Source of the DNA: Elusimicrobiota bacterium
GTDB taxonomy: Bacteria; Elusimicrobiota; Elusimicrobia; FEN-1173
Assembly (NCBI GenBank): GCA_003158755.1
Contig: PMLF01000184.1
Location: 2,191-7,230, forward strand
Direction: 5' to 3'
Length of the DNA: 5,040 bases
Shown here: one piece after another, positions 1 through 5,040 of the stretch
Layout: the number at the start of each line of letters is the position of its first letter
How positions within the stretch are numbered: the first letter of the stretch is position 1
The notes under the pieces: generated by a model
Databases searched by the model: none
Told to the model about the DNA's origin: nothing
What the model saw: the letters and a program-made list of their open reading frames with translations, nothing else
Translations under genes and position numbers: made by a program

Positions 1-141
1 GAGGACAAGGCCCGCGCCCTGTGGCCGGAATATTCCGTCGAGGTTCGTCTGGCCCACGACGGGGAAAACCGCCGGATTTTTGAGTTTTTCGGCGGCAAGC
101 GCGCGCAAGAAATCCTTCGAAAGGTGAAATTTCAACCATGA
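1..141 (+). CDS. tsaE: TsaE C-terminal end (partial): t6A pathway ATPase
   Basis: Frame 1 is open from the window edge for 46 codons and stops at TGA 139-141; the start lies outside the window. TsaE is the small P-loop ATPase that works with TsaB and TsaD in the cytoplasm to put threonylcarbamoyl on A37 of ANN-decoding tRNAs. The Walker motifs lie upstream and cannot be seen. The visible tail (ALWPEYSVEVRLAHDGENRR, then IFEFFGG) fits the family C-terminus, which usually reads as a 'WPE' segment, a short strand with 'EVRL.HDGE.RR', and a final strand ending in a glycine. The strongest support is position: the stop overlaps the tsaB start by four bases (ATGA), and tsaE-tsaB-rimI is a common bacterial order. 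Sequence alone would be weak evidence at this length; with context the call is fairly safe. Confidence 0.8.
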   Translation, partial: EDKARALWPEYSVEVRLAHDGENRRIFEFFGGKRAQEILRKVKFQP

Positions 142-935
142 AGATCATCGCACTGGAAACCACCGGCGCTCACATGAGCGTCTGTCTGTGGGAAGATTTC
201 AAGCCCCGCGCGTCCAAGACGGAGACCGACGCCGACGCCGCCTCCCACCATTTGCTCCCCGCCGCTCACTCTCTTTTCCAAAAGGTCGGCTGGAAACCCC
301 AGGACCTGGACGCCGTGGTCGTCGACGTCGGTCCCGGACGGTTCACGGGCTTGCGCATCGGCGTCGCGGCCGCCCGCACCCTGGGCCAAGCCCTGGAGAA
401 GCCCGTGATCGAGGTGTCGAGCTTGGAAGCCGTCGCCGCCCGGTCCTCGGGCTGGCTGGCCGGGAAGAACTTCGTGTGGCGCTTCCCGTCGGACTTGCTC
501 TGCGTCCTCAGCGACGCCATGCGGGACGACGTGTACATGGGCGTCTGGCGGTTCCACCGGCTCCTAGCCCGCAACCGGGGCGGAACGGCCCGGACTTACC
601 ATACCTTCGGCCACCACTTCAAATTGGTGCACGCGCCGACGCTTTTCCGGTTCGACCGGTTCATGTCTTTTTTCCGCAGCTGTTTCCAAGTGCAGACACT
701 GGTCTTCGCCGGATCGGGGGCGGTCCGCCACCGGGAGGAGCTGACCAAGGCGTTCGGTTCCCGCGCCAAGTTCGCCACCGCCGTGGGGGACCCGGAAGCC
801 GTGTGGGTGGCGGCTTTGGGCGCCGAGAAGTTCTTCCGCCGGGACATGAAGATGTACAACCAGGTCAAGCCGCTCTATCTCCGGCCTTCCTACGCCGAAG
901 AGAACCTCGCCAAGGCGGCGCTCCTTTCCGTTTGA
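138..935 (+). CDS. tsaB: TsaB: t6A biosynthesis scaffold protein
   Basis: The 265-residue product is TsaB, the inactive ASKHA-fold partner that dimerises with the catalytic subunit TsaD and, with TsaE, transfers threonylcarbamoyl from TC-AMP to tRNA A37. The N-terminus (MKIIALETTG) is the first ASKHA strand. Residues 37-50 (SHHLLPAAHSLFQK) and 65-75 (GPGRFTGLRIG) match the family signature, normally GPGSFTGLRIG; the S-to-R change at residue 68 is unusual. Residues 125-137 (SDAMRDDVYMGVW) take the place of the usual 'DAR..EVY.G.Y', and PLYLRP near residue 245 is the standard C-terminal motif. Residues 103-190 are rich in F, R and H and match my memory of the family poorly; the protein is somewhat longer than the usual 220-240. 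The ATG at 138 overlaps the tsaE stop, and AAGGTG at 120-125 can serve as Shine-Dalgarno. The stop overlaps rimI. Confidence 0.92.
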   Translation: MKIIALETTGAHMSVCLWEDFKPRASKTETDADAASHHLLPAAHSLFQKVGWKPQDLDAVVVDVGPGRFTGLRIGVAAARTLGQALEKPVIEVSSLEAVAARSSGWLAGKNFVWRFPSDLLCVLSDAMRDDVYMGVWRFHRLLARNRGGTARTYHTFGHHFKLVHAPTLFRFDRFMSFFRSCFQVQTLVFAGSGAVRHREELTKAFGSRAKFATAVGDPEAVWVAALGAEKFFRRDMKMYNQVKPLYLRPSYAEENLAKAALLSV

Positions 936-1375
936 CGGACTCTTTCACCTTCCGCGACATGGCCTTCGCCGACGTGGCGGAGGTCGCTTCCATCGAAGCC
1001 CTCTCCACGGCGTCCCCTTGGTCGGAGGACTCGTTCCGCATCGAGCTTCGGAACGCCGCCGCCCGGTGCCGTGTGGCGCTGTGCGACGGTCGGATCGCGG
1101 GATTCCTGGTGGCCTGGCGCGTCCTCGACGAAACGCAGGTGGCGGAGTTGGGCGTCCATCCCGATTTTCGCCGACGAGGGCTGGGACGGTTATTGGTGTC
1201 GGAGGCGATGGAAGAAGCCCGCTCCCGGGGTTCGTCGGCGGCGCGCTTGGAAGTGCGGGAAGGGAACGCCGCCGCCCGCCGTCTCTACGAGTCCATGGGA
1301 TTCGTCTCCGTCGGACGGCGGCCGAAGTACTACGAGGGACGAGAGGACGCGATCCTGATGGATAAAAAAATATGA
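932..1375 (+). CDS. rimI: RimI: ribosomal protein N-alpha-acetyltransferase (GNAT), TTG start
   Basis: The product is a 147-residue GNAT acetyltransferase; RimI transfers acetyl from acetyl-CoA to the N-terminus of ribosomal protein S18 and sometimes other proteins. I chose TTG 932 because it gives TDSFTFRDMAFADVAEVASI, the complete first strand and helix of the fold, matches the 148-residue E. coli length, and overlaps the tsaB stop as TTGA. The next in-frame ATG (959) would remove the first strand. SPWSEDSF (28-35) is typical of RimI. The acetyl-CoA motif is VHPDFRRRGLGRLLV (75-89) with R/Q-x-x-G-x-G as RRRGLG. LEVREGNAAARRLYESMGF (106-124) holds E107 and Y119, which align with catalytic E103 and Y115 of E. 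coli RimI. AAGGCGG at 912-918 is a distant, weak ribosome site, so coupling to tsaB is likely. The stop overlaps the next start. Confidence 0.92.
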   Translation: MTDSFTFRDMAFADVAEVASIEALSTASPWSEDSFRIELRNAAARCRVALCDGRIAGFLVAWRVLDETQVAELGVHPDFRRRGLGRLLVSEAMEEARSRGSSAARLEVREGNAAARRLYESMGFVSVGRRPKYYEGREDAILMDKKI

Positions 1376-3537
1376 GAAAGGCTCGGTGGTTGTTCCTTTT
1401 TGCGGCGCTTCCCGTCGCGGGTCCCCTCGCCTCCGTTTTCGCCGACGATCCTTCCACCGTCTATCTGAAGGGGCTGGTCGCCGAGCGCTTCGGCCGTCCT
1501 TCGGATGCCTTGGGTTTCTATGAGCGGGCGGCGGCCCTGGACCCTTCTTCCCTTTTCCTTCAAACAACGTTGGCCGACCTTTGCCTGCGCCTCGGCCGCT
1601 TGGACGATTCACTGCGGGCGGCCGCGCGGGCCGTGGCCGTGGCTGAAAAAGACCCCGCCGTTTACGTCCTCATCGGACGGGTCCGTCTGGCGAGGGGGGA
1701 GAAAAGCGAGGCCGACAAGTCGTTCGCCAAGGCCCTTTCGCTCGATCCCGCCGACGGGGAGGCCCTCCTCTACGCCGCCTATCTGCACGCCTCCGACGAT
1801 CCCTCCGGAGCCATCGCCTTCCTTGAGCGGTACCTCCAAGAGAACCCCGGTTCGCCCGACGCCTTGATCCACATCGCCCAGCTCCAGGAGTCCCGGCGCG
1901 ATTTCGTCGCCGCGGAAGCGACGTGGAGGAAGGCCGTCGAACAGGATCCGAACAATCCGAACATCCACTCCGCGTTGGGCCGGTTGGCCGAGGACCGCGG
2001 CGATCGGGACGCGGCGGTGGCCGAATACGAAGCCGCCCGGATCTTGACGCCGAACGACCCGGCCATCCTGGTGCCCTTGGGGGACGTCCTGTACCGGATG
2101 AACCGCCGCGACGAGGCCCGGGACGTGATGCAGAGCGTGCTGAAGACGGATCCCGCCAACTCGTCGGCCCACTTCGGGCTGGCCATGATGGCGGAGGACG
2201 AAAAAGACTGGGCGAGGGCCGCCGGGCACATGGCCGTGGCGGCCTCCGGTTCCGAGCTGCCCGCCGTCCAGATCCAACTGGCGTTCGAACAATCCATGGC
2301 GGGTCTGCCCTCCGACGCATTGAAAACCCTGCAACGCCTGAACCGACGGGAACCCGGAAACGCCGACGTGCTCCTGTATCTCGGTCTCGCCTACGAAGAT
2401 TTGAAGAAACCCCGGAGCGCGTTGCGCGCTTTCCGGCAGGTGCTGGCGCTGGACCCGAACCGCGCCGAGGCCCACTTTCATGCCGGCGTCGATTTGGACG
2501 AGCTCGGCCGCTTCGACGATGCCGTGCCCCACCTCCTTAAAGCCATCGAGTTGGGTCCCAAGGACGCGGCCGCGCTCAATTACCTGGGCTACAGTTGGGC
2601 GGAACGCGGCGTCCGGCTGGAGGACGCCGTGGGCCTGATCCGCCGGGCTCTGGCAGTGGAGCCGGACAACCCCGCTTTTCTGGATTCCTTGGGCTGGTGC
2701 TTGTTCAAGATGGGACTCCTCGCCGAGTCGGACGCCGTTTTTGAGCGGACCGTCCAGCCCGCCCAGGACGCCGTCGTGTGGGAGCACGCCGGTGACGTGG
2801 TCAACGCCTTGGGTCGCCCCGAGGACGCCTCCAGGGATTGGGAGGAGGGCCTCCTGTTGGACCCCAAGAGCCGCTCCCTGCGCAAGAGGCTGGGGCCTCG
2901 CGCCGGCGGCCGCCCCGTGCCCCTCGCCCCCAAGACGGCGGCCCGCGCCGCCCTCAAGCGCGTGGAGGGGAACTTCCGTCCTTTGCGCGGCGCGGCGGGC
3001 GCCGTGACCGTCACGGTGCGGAGGGGCCCCGTTTCCGTCGATGCCCAGGGGATTTTCTATTACCGGCGCCCCGGCGACTTCCGCCTGGAAATCCTGGGCG
3101 CTTTCGGAGTTCCGGAGGCGTTGGTGATCCGCACCACCGATGGCGTCCATGTCTTTCCCTCCGGGACGGAAAATTTGGCGCCGCCGGAGTCTCAAGTCTG
3201 GTGGGAGGCGCTGGGCGACGTCCTTTCCGGGGGTATGACGGCGAAGTTCGACGACGCGTCGGTCCTCGTGCAACGGAAAAGGTCGACGCTCTTTTATCGG
3301 GGCGCCGCCGGTACTTTGGAGATCGACGGACGGACCAAGCTCTTGTCGGGCTTTTCGAGTCCGGACCTGACCCTTCGCTTCGAGGACTACCGCGAGGTGG
3401 ACGGCGTCTGGTGGCCGGGCGTGATCCGCCTCGAGGCTCCCCGACGGAAAATCTCCGTGAAGCTGGTGTTTCGGTCGCCGCGCCTCGATCCGCCCCTCGA
3501 CGGTTCTCTTTTTCAGGTCCCGAAAGAGCGTCCATGA
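1372..3537 (+). CDS. Secreted TPR protein with C-terminal LolA/LolB-like domain
   Basis: This 721-residue protein is not one I can name by gene. Residues 1-24 look like a Sec signal peptide (basic MRKAR, hydrophobic core, cleavage after SVFA), with no lipobox cysteine. Roughly residues 28-500 form about 14 TPR units, many ending in 'LDP'-type turns (ALSLDPAD, VLALDPNR, AIELGPKD). The block at 402-500 (LNYLGYSWAERG, LDSLGWCLFKMG, HAGDVVNALG) is typical of TPR proteins encoded beside lolB/ispE. Residues 522-721 are a separate beta-rich domain (IFYYRRPGDFRLEILGAFG, then VIRTTDGVHVF) resembling the LolA/LolB/DUF4292 lipoprotein-carrier fold. Being just upstream of ispE, where lolB sits in Gammaproteobacteria, supports that. 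I infer a periplasmic or outer-membrane role in lipoprotein or envelope assembly; the substrate is unknown. There is no clear Shine-Dalgarno before ATG 1372 (an A7 run sits there), so translation probably depends on coupling to rimI. Confidence 0.88.
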   Translation: MRKARWLFLFAALPVAGPLASVFADDPSTVYLKGLVAERFGRPSDALGFYERAAALDPSSLFLQTTLADLCLRLGRLDDSLRAAARAVAVAEKDPAVYVLIGRVRLARGEKSEADKSFAKALSLDPADGEALLYAAYLHASDDPSGAIAFLERYLQENPGSPDALIHIAQLQESRRDFVAAEATWRKAVEQDPNNPNIHSALGRLAEDRGDRDAAVAEYEAARILTPNDPAILVPLGDVLYRMNRRDEARDVMQSVLKTDPANSSAHFGLAMMAEDEKDWARAAGHMAVAASGSELPAVQIQLAFEQSMAGLPSDALKTLQRLNRREPGNADVLLYLGLAYEDLKKPRSALRAFRQVLALDPNRAEAHFHAGVDLDELGRFDDAVPHLLKAIELGPKDAAALNYLGYSWAERGVRLEDAVGLIRRALAVEPDNPAFLDSLGWCLFKMGLLAESDAVFERTVQPAQDAVVWEHAGDVVNALGRPEDASRDWEEGLLLDPKSRSLRKRLGPRAGGRPVPLAPKTAARAALKRVEGNFRPLRGAAGAVTVTVRRGPVSVDAQGIFYYRRPGDFRLEILGAFGVPEALVIRTTDGVHVFPSGTENLAPPESQVWWEALGDVLSGGMTAKFDDASVLVQRKRSTLFYRGAAGTLEIDGRTKLLSGFSSPDLTLRFEDYREVDGVWWPGVIRLEAPRRKISVKLVFRSPRLDPPLDGSLFQVPKERP

Positions 3538-4412
3538 GGTTTGCTTCGACGGTGGAAGCTCCGGCCAAGATCAACTTATTTTTGGAAGTCCTGGGCCGCC
3601 GGCCCGACGGTTACCACTCCCTTTCCACGATCTTCCAGCAGATATCCCTCGCGGACACGCTTTCGGTTTCGGCGGCCGCCCGCCCCGGAATTTCCCTTTC
3701 TTGCACGGACCCGTCGTTGCCCGTGGACGGGAACAACCTCGTGCTCAAAGCGGCCGGACTATTTCTTGAAAAATTCGGCACGGGTCTTCCGCCGGGGATT
3801 CGGTTCCGCTTGGCCAAGCGCGTTCCCGTGGGAGCGGGCTTAGGCGGGGGTTCCTCCGACGCCGCCGCGGCTCTCAAGGTCCTCTGGACGGGGGGTCGCT
3901 CCAATCCCCGTTTTTCCGCCGCCCGCTTATTGCCGCTCGCGCGCCGGTTGGGAGCCGACGTTCCTTTCTTCTTGCGGGGGGGCCGGGCCGAAGCCGGGGG
4001 CATCGGCCACGATTTGAGGCCCCTGGCCCGGCGGGAGCGGTCGCCCTATTGGTTCGTTTTGGTTTTTCCGAGGGTGTTTTCATCCACGAAGGAGGTTTAC
4101 GGGCGATTACGGCTTCCGTTGACAAAGAGGAAAACGTCCCTTAGACTTAAAAATATGTTGAACGCCGCCCGTCCGGCCGCCGAATGGGCTCCGTTTTTGT
4201 TTAACCGGTTGGAAGAGGTTGTTTTGCCTCGGGTCCCGGCGGTGCGCGAAGCGCGGAGTTCCCTTTTGCGCGCGGGGTGCCGCGCCGCGCTCATGTCCGG
4301 GTCGGGATCGTCGGTGTTCGGAGTGGTGGATTCGCCGTCCCACGGCAGGCGCGTGATCGCCGGCTTGCCGAAGGGGGGATGGGACGTCTGGCTTGTTCAG
4401 TCGAAAAGGTAA
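3534..4412 (+). CDS. ispE: IspE: 4-diphosphocytidyl-2-C-methyl-D-erythritol kinase
   Basis: The 292-residue product is the GHMP kinase IspE, which phosphorylates the 2-hydroxyl of CDP-methylerythritol with ATP, the fourth step of the MEP pathway to isoprenoids. APAKINLFLEV (9-19) carries catalytic K12. RPDGYHSL (23-30) and the following FQQISLAD are family signatures. VPVGAGLGGGSSDAAAAL (97-114) is the ATP-binding glycine loop. GADVPFFLRGG (140-150) carries catalytic D142, and MSGSGSSVFGVV (254-265) is GHMP motif 3. The usual 'GRGE' after the GG..A motif reads GIGH here (156-159), a mild deviation. Length and motif order are normal. ATG 3534 overlaps the preceding stop (ATGA). The 3' part, about 4040-4215, is more T- and A-rich than the rest and contains a promoter-like sequence. 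The gene stays in frame across a G7 run at 3976-3982. Confidence 0.96.
   Translation: MRFASTVEAPAKINLFLEVLGRRPDGYHSLSTIFQQISLADTLSVSAAARPGISLSCTDPSLPVDGNNLVLKAAGLFLEKFGTGLPPGIRFRLAKRVPVGAGLGGGSSDAAAALKVLWTGGRSNPRFSAARLLPLARRLGADVPFFLRGGRAEAGGIGHDLRPLARRERSPYWFVLVFPRVFSSTKEVYGRLRLPLTKRKTSLRLKNMLNAARPAAEWAPFLFNRLEEVVLPRVPAVREARSSLLRAGCRAALMSGSGSSVFGVVDSPSHGRRVIAGLPKGGWDVWLVQSKR
4119..4147 (+). promoter_or_regulatory. Candidate sigma70-type promoter inside ispE, facing spoVG
   Basis: A perfect -35 hexamer TTGACA (4119-4124) is followed by a 17-base spacer and TAGACT (4142-4147, four of six matches to TATAAT), in a locally A/T-rich patch of otherwise GC-rich coding sequence. It would start transcription near 4154, giving spoVG and the tRNA a roughly 290-base leader. 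The spacing is ideal, but the match lies within ispE codons and could be chance. No experimental support is visible. Confidence 0.4.
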
Positions 4413-4429
4413 CTCGATAGACGGCGGGC

Positions 4430-4435
4430 GGAGGT
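4430..4435 (+). promoter_or_regulatory. Strong Shine-Dalgarno deciding the spoVG GTG start
   Basis: GGAGGT lies with seven bases between GGAGG and the GTG at 4442. It is the best ribosome binding site in the window and fixes the non-ATG start of spoVG. It also marks the first gene here that does not depend on overlap with its upstream neighbour; the gap after the ispE stop is 29 bases. Confidence 0.8.
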
Positions 4436-4441
4436 GTTTTC

Positions 4442-4753
4442 GTGGAGATCACCGAAATTCGCGTCACCCTGAGGAACGAGGATAAGCTCAAGGCGTTCGT
4501 CACCGTGACGTTCGACAAGTGTTTCGCGGTGCGCAACATGAAGATCGTCCAGGGAGAGACCACTCCCATGTTGTGCATGCCGTCGCGGAAGCTGCCGGAC
4601 GGCACCTTCAAGGACGTGGCCCATCCCATCAACGCCGAGTTCCGGACCTACCTGGAAAAGAGAATTTTCGCCGCTTATCAAGAGGAACTCTTGAAGTCCA
4701 ACGGCAAAACCGCTTTGCGACAATCCCCCGCAAATCCCGAACAGCCTTCTTGA
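4442..4753 (+). CDS. spoVG: SpoVG family RNA/DNA-binding regulator
   Basis: The 103-residue product is a SpoVG protein, a small cytoplasmic nucleic-acid-binding regulator named for a role in Bacillus sporulation and septation but widespread in non-sporulating bacteria (Borrelia, Deltaproteobacteria and others). The N-terminus MEITEIRVTLRNEDKLKAFV and the core MPSRKLPDGTFKDVAHPIN (46-64) match the family closely; the latter is its hallmark 'MPS+...DG.F+D.AHPIN'. Residues 38-45 (GETTPMLC) differ from the usual 'G..GLFVA'. The helix at 66-86 (EFRTYLEKRIFAAYQEELLKS) is the extended C-terminal helix, and the last 15 residues are a polar, probably disordered tail. The start is GTG 4442 behind GGAGG. 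Its own ribosome site and a possible promoter inside ispE suggest expression partly separate from the upstream chain. Its target here is unknown. Confidence 0.95.
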   Translation: MEITEIRVTLRNEDKLKAFVTVTFDKCFAVRNMKIVQGETTPMLCMPSRKLPDGTFKDVAHPINAEFRTYLEKRIFAAYQEELLKSNGKTALRQSPANPEQPS

Positions 4754-4767
4754 AAATCTGCTAAATT
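4738..4767 (+). promoter_or_regulatory. Weak candidate promoter for tRNA-Gln
   Basis: An extended -10-like element, TG-C-TAAATT (4759-4767), sits just ahead of the tRNA, with CGAACA (4738-4743, three of six matches) 18 bases upstream of TAAATT as a poor -35. The predicted start would be near 4774, just before the mature tRNA 5' end. This is suggestive only; the tRNA may instead be processed from a spoVG transcript. Confidence 0.22.
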
Positions 4768-4780
4768 ACCGTCTCAATTT

Positions 4781-4852
<72 letters not shown>

Positions 4853-4863
4853 CTTCACGTCCG

Positions 4864-4898
4864 AAAGGGTCCGACCGCTCAAGGCGGTTGGGCCCTTT
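4864..4898 (+). terminator. Terminator-like hairpin after tRNA-Gln
   Basis: AAAGGGTCCGACCGC (4864-4878) pairs with 4884-4898 as an uninterrupted 15-base stem (two G-T wobbles at 4870/4892 and 4873/4889) around the five-base loop TCAAG. It begins 12 bases after the tRNA. The tail is only CTCTTA, without a proper T-run, so intrinsic termination may be weak. CGTCC at 4858-4862 can also pair with GGACG at 4907-4911 to extend the structure past an internal loop. It probably ends the operon transcript and protects or borders the tRNA 3' end. Confidence 0.6.
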
Positions 4899-4953
4899 CT
4901 CTTAGGGGACGGAAAAAGATTTGATTCGGAAGTTTAGGCGGGAATAAAGACTT

Positions 4954-4972
4954 TGTCCCTCTGAGCGGGACA
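4954..4972. repeat. Small inverted repeat (6 bp stem)
   Basis: TGTCCC (4954-4959) and GGGACA (4967-4972) form a perfect 6-base inverted repeat around a seven-base spacer. It lies in the noncoding stretch after the tRNA hairpin. It could be a secondary hairpin or a weak operator; no T-run follows it. A stem this short can arise by chance in GC-rich DNA. Confidence 0.35.
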
Positions 4973-5021
4973 GGGAAAGGCCGCCACCGGCGATTCAAGA
5001 GACTTTTGCGAAACTGGTTTC

Positions 5022-5040
5022 CCCCCTTTGAAAAAGGGGG
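5022..5040. repeat. C5T3/A3G5 palindrome cut by the window end
   Basis: CCCCCTTT (5022-5029) and AAAGGGGG (5033-5040) form a perfect 8-base stem around the loop GAA, reaching the last base of the window. A sixth C at 5021 could pair further outside. Palindromes of this C-run/G-run form recur as dispersed intergenic repeats in several Gram-negative groups, so this may be the edge of such an element. With only one copy visible, repetition cannot be shown here. Confidence 0.45.

Noticed and set aside
188..931. Upstream extension of the rimI frame across tsaB
   Set aside because: The extension is Arg/Pro/Gly-rich shadow sequence overlapping motif-bearing tsaB. RimI similarity begins right at TTG 932.
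1609..3273. A 554-codon open frame on the minus strand opposite the TPR gene
   Set aside because: It is antisense to a well-supported TPR protein and its composition (rich in G, R, Q, H, V) is what GC-rich coding DNA gives in the opposite frame. I see no family motif or ribosome site.
2838..3533. Upstream extension of the ispE frame into the TPR gene
   Set aside because: The IspE fold starts at MRFASTVEAPAKINLF, just as the family requires. The extension is low-complexity shadow of the LolB-like domain.
3976..3982. G7 run in ispE as a possible frameshift or sequencing error
   Set aside because: GADVPFFLRGG runs straight across it, and the downstream motif MSGSGSSVFGVV is in the same frame, so the gene is intact.
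4519..4764. An 81-codon frame overlapping spoVG in another phase
   Set aside because: It is a shadow frame, with no ribosome site or recognisable motif, inside a clearly conserved spoVG.
4750..4778. TTGAAA (4750-4755) as a -35 element for tRNA-Gln
   Set aside because: The -10 position it would demand (about 4772-4778) reads CTCAAT-like and would start transcription inside the tRNA.
4853..5040. A further gene, CRISPR array or tRNA-associated integration site in the tail of the window
   Set aside because: I see no long open frame, no regularly spaced direct repeats, and no second copy of the tRNA 3' end that would mark an attachment site within the visible sequence.

Overview
The window is a GC-rich (mostly above 60% by eye), gene-dense bacterial segment. 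Every gene and the tRNA read on the + strand. It looks like chromosomal housekeeping DNA from a diderm (Gram-negative-type) bacterium. The exported TPR protein with a LolA/LolB-like C-terminal domain argues for an outer membrane. A SpoVG protein next to ispE and a tRNA-Gln is a combination I associate with Elusimicrobiota-, Deltaproteobacteria/Myxococcota- or Spirochaete-type lineages rather than Gammaproteobacteria. The phylum assignment is inference and stays open.

Layout. Positions 1-1375 carry the end of tsaE, then complete tsaB and rimI. TsaE and TsaB belong to the tRNA t6A (threonylcarbamoyladenosine) pathway, and RimI is the ribosomal-protein N-terminal acetyltransferase commonly linked to them. 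Positions 1372-3537 encode a 721-residue secreted protein with about 14 TPR units and a C-terminal lipoprotein-carrier-like domain. Positions 3534-4412 are ispE of the MEP isoprenoid pathway. After a 29-base gap with a strong Shine-Dalgarno comes spoVG (GTG start, 4442-4753). A tRNA-Gln(TTG) at 4781-4852 follows, then a strong hairpin. The last 140 bases hold no gene that I can see, one small hairpin, and a C/G-rich palindrome cut by the window edge.

How it works together. The first five genes overlap their neighbours by exactly four bases (ATGA three times, TTGA once). They are very probably one transcript with translational coupling. spoVG has its own strong ribosome binding site and may also be served by a promoter-like sequence inside ispE. 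The order TPR, lolB, ispE, tRNA-Gln matches, from memory, the separate-gene order in Pseudomonas, where prs, rplY and pth follow. The large gene here therefore looks like a fusion of the TPR and lolB neighbours.

I found no mobile element, CRISPR array, toxin-antitoxin pair or defence island. The most interesting items are the TPR/LolB-like fusion, the fully overlapping gene chain and the intragenic promoter candidate. None amounts to a clearly new biological system.
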